NCBI GenBank assembly: GCA_910586575.1 | Contig: CAJUJQ010000037.1 | Span: 1 to 23,977, forward strand | DNA: 23,977 nucleotides | Direction: 5' to 3' | From: an uncultured Clostridia bacterium | GTDB taxonomy: Bacteria > Bacillota > Clostridia > Oscillospirales > Butyricicoccaceae | Part shown: piece by piece, positions 13,988-20,501 of the stretch | Position numbering within the stretch: position 1 is the stretch's first letter | Layout: each line of letters begins with the position of its first letter | The notes under the pieces: model-generated | What the model was told of the DNA's origin: nothing | Database searches by the model: none | Seen by the model: the letters and a program-made list of their open reading frames with translations, nothing else | Made by a program: the position numbers and the translations under genes

Positions 13988-14845
13988 TTAACGGTTCCTG
14001 TAATTCTTCCGGAATTTTGACGGGGAGATTCCCACGTATTTTATAAAGCGCTGGTTAAAATGGCTCTGCGCGTCAAATCCTACCATGCGTGCGATTTCCG
14101 TAATCGAGTAGTCGGTAGAAATCAGCAGTGTTTGTGCCTCCCCGATTTTACAGCGCAGGGCATACTGCATGGGGGAATAGCCCAGCATATCCTTAAAGGT
14201 ATGGGAAACGTAGGATTCGCTCAATCCAAGATCCCGGCAAATATCCTTGATGGAAATCGGTTCATGATAGTGCTCCTCAATATATTCCTTAATCTTTTGT
14301 CCCAGATAATATTGGTTCTTTCCCTCCTGCGGGCTGCGTTCGTGATGGATCGAACGCCACACAATTTCCAGCAGCGCCTGTGTTTCAAAATGCAGCAGAT
14401 ACTTGCTCCATTCGCTGTGCTGTTCCATTTGGCGCAGCATGGTTTCGCAAAGGTCCAGCAGGGTCTGGAAATCCTGCTCTATATGAAAAACCGGCGTCAC
14501 GTGATCGGCGACCAGCGCGTTTGGGCGGAGCCCCGGCAGCGCAAGGTTGCTGACTGCAAAAAAGTAGCTTCCGATTTGCGAGTCCGGCCCAGACAGCTCA
14601 TCATGCGCTACGCCGCTGTTATAAATGATGATGTCCCCCGGCCGGATCACCTGTTTGCAGTCACCGATCAGGTATTTGCTGGTACCGCTATAAATAATGC
14701 TGATTTCCACATGGTTCTGGTGGGAATGCATAATACGCGGATAGACGCTGATTTCAGGCAATATCTTGCCCATATAGCAAAGGATTGGCTGTGTTTTCGA
14801 GGAAAACAGCGGAGAAACATTCTCCTCAGCAAAATGTTGGAGCAT
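13988..14845 (-). CDS. AraC-family regulator with cupin sensor (left arm)
   Basis: The protein has 285 residues. The N-terminal cupin-like sensor contains MHSHQNHVEISIIYSG (about 39-54) and a PGDIIIYNSGVAHDE strand. The C-terminus (about 175-285) has two helix-turn-helix motifs (PISIKDICRDLGLSESYVS; EIARMVGFDAQSHFNQRF) and the usual SPSKFRK end. It is paralogous to the regulator at 15423: both have the same domain order and a matching link (NLALPGLRPNAL here, GLSIPGLPQNTL there). AGGAGG (minus strand, 14853-14858) lies 7 nt before the ATG. It probably activates the catabolic genes in response to a sugar-like ligand, as cupin-AraC proteins do. Its own transcript is divergent from the other regulator. 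Confidence 0.85.
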   Translation of the reverse strand: MLQHFAEENVSPLFSSKTQPILCYMGKILPEISVYPRIMHSHQNHVEISIIYSGTSKYLIGDCKQVIRPGDIIIYNSGVAHDELSGPDSQIGSYFFAVSNLALPGLRPNALVADHVTPVFHIEQDFQTLLDLCETMLRQMEQHSEWSKYLLHFETQALLEIVWRSIHHERSPQEGKNQYYLGQKIKEYIEEHYHEPISIKDICRDLGLSESYVSHTFKDMLGYSPMQYALRCKIGEAQTLLISTDYSITEIARMVGFDAQSHFNQRFIKYVGISPSKFRKNYRNR

Positions 14846-14871
14846 CAGCGGGCCTCCTTTTTGTTTTCTGC

Positions 14872-14900
14872 ATTATACCACGCAAAGGCTTTTTACGCCA
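14872..14900 (-). promoter_or_regulatory. Possible promoter of the left AraC gene
   Basis: A perfect TATAAT (14872-14877 on the minus strand) lies 13 nt upstream of the ribosome site. The -35 at 17 bp (TGGCGT) is weak, and the leader would be short. Confidence 0.4.
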
Positions 14901-15127
14901 GTGAAAATCCTGCTTTTCACACAAATTACATGTAAAAACAGAAAAATGGAATTTCATCATAGGAAAAATGACATCCGCCTGCCGGACGGCCGGGCCAAAA
15001 AGCAGCGGGAACAGACGATACGGAGAGCCAAGATCCTTAAAACAGTTCAAAAAAGCAGTTGTTCTTTCGTATTTCCGACTCCCATCTTTTTTGTGGATTC
15101 TGCCAGCTGCTCCACGCAAATTTACGA
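14901..15127. other. Intergenic part of the divergent regulator spacer
   Basis: The whole spacer between the two divergent AraC genes is 14846-15422. Apart from candidate promoters at its left and middle I see no gene or RNA family. Small frames in it lack ribosome sites. Confidence 0.4.
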
Positions 15128-15156
15128 AAGACATTTCCTGTGAAATCCTGTATGAT
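15128..15156 (+). promoter_or_regulatory. Possible promoter of the right AraC gene
   Basis: AAGACA (15128-15133), 17 bp, TATGAT (15151-15156). An inverted repeat ATTTC-N4-GAAAT (15133-15146) fills the spacer and could be a site for autoregulation. The leader to the ATG would be about 260 nt, in which I see nothing recognisable. Confidence 0.4.
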
Positions 15157-15422
15157 AAGAATCATTCGGAATCTAATTTCGTACCGGCAGGGAAGCGCTG
15201 ATAAAAAACATGCACGGATACAATGGTTGATTTTTCAGGTTCCTACCCTGACAGAAAATCCTCCGCCGCACTGTGCATGGAAATTTATCCGGTGCTTCCT
15301 TAAGCCTGTTTCCATGAGACCTGTTCGGAGACCATCAGCGCGCCGCCTGACAGCAAATCCTCACAGAATACAGCATATCCCGGTTTCAAAGCAGTTCAAT
15401 TCAAAATATAAGGGAGGGACAT

Positions 15423-16256
15423 ATGGGCCGAGACAACATCATACTGAATACCGACTTTGTGGAGCTGATTTATGTGGACGAGGAATACCATAAAAATCAT
15501 TCCCAGCTGATCCATAAGCATGACGATGTGCTTGAACTGTTTTACATTATGAGCGGCTCCGGCCAGTACACTGCCGCCGGTCGCACTTATCCCGTCCAGC
15601 GCGGCAGCCTTGTCATCTGCAACGCGGGCGTCATGCACGGGGAATCCCCCTACTGGCACAATACGATGCTCAGCTACTGCTGTGTCCTGCGAGGGCTGTC
15701 CATCCCCGGCCTGCCGCAAAATACCCTGACCGATGCCGCGCGCAGCCCGGTCTGCTTCTTTATCGATGACAGGGAAACGGTGGAATATATCCTGCTTGCC
15801 CTCCATCATCAAAAGTGCCAGCCGGATGTATCACCGGCGGTCAGCCATCTGCTCGCGAATGCGCTGCTGAATCTGGTGTACGCGAAGCTCCGACATCTAT
15901 CCGATGATGCCGACATCAAGCACAATGAGGAATTCCTGCAAAACATTGCCACGTGGCTGGATCAGCATTATATGGAGCCGGTCACACTGGAGGAGCTTGG
16001 CAGGCGTTTCCATATCAGCCCTTCCTATCTGTCCCATATTTTCAAAACGGAAACCGGGTTTTCCCCTATGAAATATCTTCTTTACCGGCGTATTGGCGAA
16101 TCCCAGCGCCTGCTCATGAACAGCGAGCTGCCGGTCAGCAGCATCAGCGACCAGCTTGGGTTCAATGACAGCAGCCATTTCTGCCGCACCTTCAAAAAAT
16201 ATATCGGGCTGACACCGTCGGCATACCGTCGGCATTTTCGCGGGACCCATCCATAA
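15423..16256 (+). CDS. AraC-family regulator with cupin sensor (right arm)
   Basis: The protein has 277 residues. The cupin sensor contains HKHDDVLELFYIMSG (about 31-45) and QRGSLVICNAGVMHGE. Two C-terminal helix-turn-helix motifs follow (from about residue 185: PVTLEELGRRFHISPSYLS; SISDQLGFNDSSHFCRTF), ending in TPSAYRR. It is the paralogue of the regulator at 13988, and the two are divergent. GGGAGGG (11-5 nt before the ATG) fixes the start. A strong terminator follows, so the right-arm enzymes have their own promoter. The most likely role is activation of the right-arm operon by an internal sugar or cyclitol. Confidence 0.85.
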   Translation: MGRDNIILNTDFVELIYVDEEYHKNHSQLIHKHDDVLELFYIMSGSGQYTAAGRTYPVQRGSLVICNAGVMHGESPYWHNTMLSYCCVLRGLSIPGLPQNTLTDAARSPVCFFIDDRETVEYILLALHHQKCQPDVSPAVSHLLANALLNLVYAKLRHLSDDADIKHNEEFLQNIATWLDQHYMEPVTLEELGRRFHISPSYLSHIFKTETGFSPMKYLLYRRIGESQRLLMNSELPVSSISDQLGFNDSSHFCRTFKKYIGLTPSAYRRHFRGTHP

Positions 16257-16278
16257 ATCAACCATCCATACATCTGTA

Positions 16279-16315
16279 ACCGGGCGTTCATCAAGCGCCC
16301 GGTTTTATTTATTTT
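16279..16315 (+). terminator. Rho-independent terminator after the right AraC gene
   Basis: ACCGGGCG/CGCCCGGT stem (8 bp, 9 nt loop) followed by TTTTATTTATTTT, 22 bp after the stop codon. Confidence 0.85.
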
Positions 16316-16394
16316 GCACAAAAACCGCCGTCGAATTTTCTTGCACGAAAACAGGAAAGTTCCATTTTATTCAAAAAAAGAGCCTGGCGCCGCC

Positions 16395-16445
16395 GGAAAT
16401 CAGGCAGGAATTTCCTAACGTCCCGCGCATTTTTTACGGTATAAT
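16395..16445 (+). promoter_or_regulatory. Probable promoter and upstream site of the right-arm operon
   Basis: A perfect TATAAT (16440-16445) has no good -35 at 17 bp, as expected for an activator-dependent promoter. An inverted repeat GGAAAT-N9-ATTTCC (16395-16415) covers the region just upstream of the missing -35, where an AraC activator would bind. Confidence 0.5.
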
Positions 16446-16513
16446 AAGACCATAAACCAAGGAAAACAAACGAAACCAAAACCGATACGACATTTAGAAG
16501 GGAGATACTGCAA

Positions 16514-17329
16514 ATGAAAGATATTAAAATCGGCGCTTGTGACTGGGCGCTGCCCGGATCCGGATTATATGCAACCCAGATCGCGGCTTCCGTCGGGTTA
16601 GAAGCGCTCTCGCTGAAAATCGGGCTGTATGAGAACGATTATCCCATCACGCATCCGGAGATGCAGCAGATTTACCTGGGTGAGCAGCAGAAATATGGGA
16701 TCGAATACTGCGCCATCGCGCTTAATGACTTCGATAATATTCCCATGCACGCCCGCGAAGGGACGAAGGAACATGATATCGTGTGGAACCTGCTCGAACG
16801 CGCGGTTGAGACAGCACATGCGCTGCATGTCCCGATGATCCAGGTGCCGGGCTTCGCGGCAAGCGAGGTCAAAACGGAGGAGGATATGGAACACAGCGCC
16901 AAAGCATTCCGCTGGCTGTGCGATACGGCGGGCGAATATGGCATTTCGGTTGCCGGGGAAAACCTGATGCCCGTCTCCGAATTTACAAAGATGCATGAAA
17001 TGGTTGACCGGAAAAACTTTTACCTCTATTTTGACAGCCAGAACTACAATGTATTCCGCGGCTATAACGAGCGGAAAATCCTGCAGGGGCTGTACCCGAA
17101 AATGTGTAACCAGCTGCATGTAAAGGATGGTACTGAAATGAGCGGCGGCCTGTTGGGGAGCGGCCCTTCCGGCTTCCATGAAACCATTGACTGGCTGAAG
17201 GCGCACGGCTATACCGGCTATATCCTGCTGGAAAACTATTATGACCAGCTTCCCCTGCGTTTGCAGGCAGAAAACCCGTATGATTTGCTTCGTGAGGATA
17301 TCCGTATTCTCCGGCAGGCACTTCAATAA
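16514..17329 (+). CDS. TIM-barrel sugar phosphate isomerase/epimerase family protein (right arm)
   Basis: The protein has 271 residues, typical for the xylose-isomerase-like/AP endonuclease 2 TIM-barrel family. Likely metal ligands come in the usual order: Glu149 (SVAGENL), Asp174 (YFDSQN), His202 (LHVKDG) and Glu240 (ILLENYY). The family catalyses epimerisation or isomerisation of sugars and keto sugars through a metal-stabilised enediolate. It has little similarity to the left-arm barrel outside these motifs. AGAAGGGAG lies 9 nt before the ATG. It begins a three-gene unit with the inositol-dehydrogenase-like protein (32 nt gap) and the symporter. Confidence 0.8.
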   Translation: MKDIKIGACDWALPGSGLYATQIAASVGLEALSLKIGLYENDYPITHPEMQQIYLGEQQKYGIEYCAIALNDFDNIPMHAREGTKEHDIVWNLLERAVETAHALHVPMIQVPGFAASEVKTEEDMEHSAKAFRWLCDTAGEYGISVAGENLMPVSEFTKMHEMVDRKNFYLYFDSQNYNVFRGYNERKILQGLYPKMCNQLHVKDGTEMSGGLLGSGPSGFHETIDWLKAHGYTGYILLENYYDQLPLRLQAENPYDLLREDIRILRQALQ

Positions 17330-17361
17330 AATCATCACCAGTATTTGAAAGGAGAACAATC

Positions 17362-18369
17362 ATGAAAGTAGCAGTCATCGGCGCTGGGCGTATCGGCCGC
17401 GTGCACATCGAAAACATCAGCATGGCAGTCCGTGAGATGGAGATCAAAACGGTCGCCGACCCGTATTTCAACGAGGTGGGAGAGGCCTTCGTCAAGGGCT
17501 TCGGCGTCCCGAACGTTACCAAGGACGTTGATTCCATCTTTGCTGACCCGGAGATCGGGGCCGTCCTCATCTGTTCTTCTACCGACACCCACGCCGACCT
17601 CATCTGCAAGGCCGCCGCTGCTGGGAAGCACATTTTCTGCGAGAAGCCGGTTGACCACGATGTCGCACGCGTCCGCATGGCGCTGGATGCCGTTAAGAAA
17701 GCCGGTGTCAAGATGCAGATCGGTTTCGTCCGCCGTTTTGATCACAATCATCGCGGCGTTTATGACGCGGTACGCGCCGGAAAGATTGGCGTCCCGCATA
17801 TCCTGAAAATCAGCTCCCGCGACCCGCAGCCCCCCACGATTGAATATGTCCGCCGTTCCGGCGGTATCTTCTACGATATGATGATCCATGATTTTGATAT
17901 GATCCGTTTCCTGGCTGGCTGTGAGGTAACTGAGGTTTACGCAAAGGGCGCTGTACTGGTTGACCCCGCCATTGGCGCGGAGGGCGATGTTGATACGGCC
18001 CTGGTTACGCTGACCTTTGAAAACGGTGCGATTGGCATCATTGACAACAGCCGTCAAGCCGTTTATGGCTATGACCAGCGTCTTGAGGTGTTCGGTTCCG
18101 AAGGCGCTGTGCAGGATGAGAATGATATCCCGAACACGGTACATATTTCCCGTGCAGACGGCACCACCTACGGCACCGCTTATCAGGTGATGTGGGATCG
18201 TTATACGCAGGCGTTTATCGATGAAATGAAGGCTTTTGCGGATGCTGTGATTCACGATAAAGTGCCGCCGGTAACCGACCTGGACGGGCTGTATCCTGTC
18301 CTGATGGCAGCCGCGGCAAACAAATCCCTTAAGGAAGGACGTCCGGTCAAGATTTCCGAAGTAGAGTAA
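17362..18369 (+). CDS. Inositol 2-dehydrogenase-like Gfo/Idh/MocA oxidoreductase (right arm)
   Basis: The protein has 335 residues, the usual length of inositol dehydrogenases. The dinucleotide site is GAGRIG (7-12). EKP is at 94-96 with Lys95. The motif YDMMIHDFDM (171-180) gives Asp172 and His176, matching the Lys-Asp-His triad and even the numbering of Bacillus IolG. SSRDPQPP (151-158) is also typical of that group. It probably oxidises a cyclitol or pyranose hydroxyl to the ketone using NAD. The substrate could still be another polyol or a sugar, since IolG-like enzymes are varied and no other iol genes are visible. AAAGGAG lies 7 nt before the ATG. It pairs with the barrel enzyme upstream, and the symporter downstream may bring in the substrate. 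Confidence 0.85.
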   Translation: MKVAVIGAGRIGRVHIENISMAVREMEIKTVADPYFNEVGEAFVKGFGVPNVTKDVDSIFADPEIGAVLICSSTDTHADLICKAAAAGKHIFCEKPVDHDVARVRMALDAVKKAGVKMQIGFVRRFDHNHRGVYDAVRAGKIGVPHILKISSRDPQPPTIEYVRRSGGIFYDMMIHDFDMIRFLAGCEVTEVYAKGAVLVDPAIGAEGDVDTALVTLTFENGAIGIIDNSRQAVYGYDQRLEVFGSEGAVQDENDIPNTVHISRADGTTYGTAYQVMWDRYTQAFIDEMKAFADAVIHDKVPPVTDLDGLYPVLMAAAANKSLKEGRPVKISEVE

Positions 18370-18405
18370 TCTCTCTGCCCCAAAGCGCAAAACAGAACTC
18401 CAAAT

Positions 18406-18432
18406 CCCCGCCGCTCCATGTGGACGGCGGGG
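18406..18432 (+). repeat. Hairpin between the oxidoreductase and symporter genes
   Basis: CCCCGCCG-C-TCCA-TG-TGGA-CGGCGGGG: 12 pairs with one bulged C and a very tight loop. No T-tract follows, so it is more likely an mRNA-stabilising or partial-termination element that lowers symporter expression relative to the enzymes. Confidence 0.6.
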
Positions 18433-18483
18433 TGCATAAAAATTGAAGAACGTAATAAATAAGTGAGGTAAGGGGGCATTTAC

Positions 18484-20118
18484 ATGCTTTGGACTATCAT
18501 TTCATTTGTCGGTTTTACGATAGCTGTTGCGGTGATCGCCTACTTCAAGACGAAGGATGATGACCAGACGACAGCGGAAGGCTATTTCCTCGCGGGGCGC
18601 GGCCTGCCGGGTATCGTAATTGCCGGTTCCCTTTTGTTGACAAACATCTCGGCCGAGCAGCTTGTCGGAACGAACGGGCAGACCTGGGATTCCAATATGA
18701 GCGCGATGGCATTTGAAGTCGTCGCGGCAGTTTCCTGCCTGATTCTGGCTCTTTTTGCCGCTCCAAGATATTTGAAAAGCGGTATCTCGACAATTCCGGA
18801 AATGCTTGGCATCCGCTATGACCGCATGACCAAGCTCTGGTTCAGCATCGCCTATATTTTCATGTTCCTTTTTGTGCAGATCCCGGTCATCCTGTATTCC
18901 GGCTCCCTGGTGTTTGAGAATATTTTCGGCCTTTCCGGCATCCTGGGATGCAGTAAGCTCCAGTCGATTGTAATCCTCTGCATCGCAATCACCATTGTCG
19001 GTTCCTGCTACGCAATTTTCGGCGGCTTAAAAGCGGTTGCCGTATCCGATACGGTAAACGGTATCCTGCTGATTATCGGCGGCTTTATGATCCCGTTCCT
19101 TGCGCTGCATATCCTTGGCATTGCCTCCGGTTCAGAAGGCTTCGCAATGGCAGACGGTATGCGCTTCCTCATTGAGAACTATCCGCAGAAGCTGAACTCG
19201 GTTTCTCCCGCCACCGCTCTCGCGCCGGAGGTTCCGTGGCCGACCATTTTCCTTGGATTGTTCTTCCTCTGCACGCAGTCCTGGTGCACACACCAATCCT
19301 TTATCCAGCGTCTGCTGGCTGCAAAGAACCTGAAAGAAGCGCAGAAGGGCGCACTGTATTGTGCCTGCATGAAAATCCTCGGGTTCCTGTATCTCGCGCT
19401 TCCCGGCGTTATCGCTTACGCACTGTTTGAATTGCAGGGCAATCAGGTTACGGTTATGGACGACGCATATCCGCAGCTGATTACCCAGGTCGTTCCCGCG
19501 CCGCTGATGGGCTTTTTCGCCGCAGTCATGTTCGGCGCGATTATTTCCTCGTTTAACTCGGTCCTGAATTCGGTCAATACAATGTTTACGATGGATATCT
19601 ATTATGAATTCATCAACAAAGACGCAAGCCAGGAAAAGCTGGTTTCCGTCGGCAAAAAAATTGGCATCCTTTTCGCGTTCCTGACCATGATCATCGGCCC
19701 GCTGATTTACTTCTTCCCGGCCGGGCTGAAAACGTTCCTCGATTCCTTCGTTATGCTGATTGGCCTGCCCGTTCTGTCTGGCGTTTTCGGCGGGTTCTTC
19801 TTTAAGCATCTGCCTAAGTATGCGGCACGTTTTATATTGGTATTCCATATCATCGTTTACGGTCTGTTCCTCATCACCATGAGCAGCAGAGTGCATTATT
19901 TATGGGCAATTACGGTTCTGCTTCCGCTCGAATTCCTGATCCTCTATCTCATGGACAGACACAACCGGGGCAATCAGCCCGAACCATGGGTACAGAAGGA
20001 TGTACAGGCAGTTGATCTGACCCCTTGGAAATATCGCTGGGTACTGGCGGCTATCGTTATCGTTGGCGTGGTTATCGTATACGCGGCATTCTCCCCGCTT
20101 GGCATAGGGCGCTGGTAA
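18484..20118 (+). CDS. Sodium:solute symporter (SSS family, SGLT-like)
   Basis: The protein has 544 residues, many hydrophobic segments and short loops, consistent with the 13-14 helices of the SSS family. The start of the core fold is recognisable: FLAGRGLPG (about 35-43), then LLTNISAEQLVGTNG (about 51-65) in the first core helix that carries substrate and sodium contacts. A cytoplasmic loop QRLLAAKNLKEAQKG (about 274-288) is also typical. It resembles vSGLT/YidK sugar transporters more than proline or pantothenate ones. It should import a sugar, cyclitol or small glycoside with sodium at the cytoplasmic membrane. It lies 114 bp after the oxidoreductase, behind a hairpin, and has a good site AAGGGGG 7 nt before the ATG. 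The left arm has no transporter, so this one may serve both. Confidence 0.88.
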   Translation: MLWTIISFVGFTIAVAVIAYFKTKDDDQTTAEGYFLAGRGLPGIVIAGSLLLTNISAEQLVGTNGQTWDSNMSAMAFEVVAAVSCLILALFAAPRYLKSGISTIPEMLGIRYDRMTKLWFSIAYIFMFLFVQIPVILYSGSLVFENIFGLSGILGCSKLQSIVILCIAITIVGSCYAIFGGLKAVAVSDTVNGILLIIGGFMIPFLALHILGIASGSEGFAMADGMRFLIENYPQKLNSVSPATALAPEVPWPTIFLGLFFLCTQSWCTHQSFIQRLLAAKNLKEAQKGALYCACMKILGFLYLALPGVIAYALFELQGNQVTVMDDAYPQLITQVVPAPLMGFFAAVMFGAIISSFNSVLNSVNTMFTMDIYYEFINKDASQEKLVSVGKKIGILFAFLTMIIGPLIYFFPAGLKTFLDSFVMLIGLPVLSGVFGGFFFKHLPKYAARFILVFHIIVYGLFLITMSSRVHYLWAITVLLPLEFLILYLMDRHNRGNQPEPWVQKDVQAVDLTPWKYRWVLAAIVIVGVVIVYAAFSPLGIGRW

Positions 20119-20133
20119 TCCTTCTTTTCTATT

Positions 20134-20171
20134 GTCAAAAGGCCGTCCGTTTTCCCGGGCGGCTTTTTGAC
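20134..20171 (+). terminator. Rho-independent terminator of the right-arm operon
   Basis: GTCAAAA-G-GCCGTCCG pairs with CGGGCGGC-TTTTTGAC (one G-T wobble) around a 6 nt loop, with the T5 run in the 3' arm. It ends the catabolic locus. Confidence 0.85.
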
Positions 20172-20322
20172 GGAAAAAAGCAAAATCGTCACTGTCAACC
20201 CGCGGCATTGATATGTCTTGCCCAACCGCGCATCCACTGGCCGCCGTCCCAAACACAGAAACAAAAATGACCGTCAAAATGCACAAAATACGTACAGGCC
20301 GTAATTTGTGAAAAAAGCCCAT

Positions 20323-20351
20323 TTGAAAATTTCCGGTTCAAGTGCTATACT
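20323..20351 (+). promoter_or_regulatory. Promoter of the MATE-kinase gene
   Basis: TTGAAA (20323-20328), 17 bp, TATACT (20346-20351), a strong housekeeping-type promoter. Transcription should start near 20358 and give a leader of about 144 nt. The part of the gap before it (20172-20322) shows nothing recognisable. Confidence 0.75.
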
Positions 20352-20379
20352 GATTATAAATTTCATAGGCAATCAACGA

Positions 20380-20479
20380 CACATGCAGCGCGTTTTGCGC
20401 GTAAGTCTGATTACGGTACATTTGCTCGGCGTGTGTGTTGGTGTCTTTTCAGCACATGCGTCTGCATGTGCTGTTTTTT
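20380..20479 (+). promoter_or_regulatory. Leader attenuator with alternative pairing before the MATE-kinase gene
   Basis: A terminator stem CAGCACATGC/GCATGTGCTG (20450-20459 and 20464-20473, perfect 10 bp, GTCT loop) followed by T6 (20474-20479) lies between the promoter and the gene. CACATGCAG at 20380-20388 is an exact 9-base complement of CTGCATGTG at 20462-20470, the 3' arm of that stem, and so can act as an antiterminator. An ATG at 20383 inside the antiterminator strand opens a frame (starts MQRVLRVSLITVHLLGV) that runs through the terminator into the next gene; its ribosome site is weak. The switch could respond to ribosome stalling by a drug or to a ligand. I do not recognise a known riboswitch class. 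Confidence 0.65.
20450..20479 (+). terminator. Intrinsic terminator in the leader
   Basis: A perfect 10 bp stem, 4 nt loop and T6 tract, 22 nt upstream of the MATE-kinase start codon and downstream of its promoter. It cannot serve the previous operon, which already ends at 20134-20171. Confidence 0.8.
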
Positions 20480-20501
20480 GCCATAAACCAAGGAGGTCAC
20501 T

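Noticed and set aside
12117..13991. Long plus-strand open frame (624 codons) opposite the left-arm enzymes
   Set aside because: It runs antisense to two clear enzyme genes and across their intergenic gap, has no ribosome site and resembles nothing.
14060..14935. Plus-strand frame (291 codons) opposite the left AraC gene
   Set aside because: Antisense shadow without RBS; the minus strand encodes a complete AraC protein.
17335..18390. Minus-strand frame (351 codons) opposite the inositol-dehydrogenase-like gene
   Set aside because: Antisense shadow; the plus strand carries all catalytic motifs of the family.
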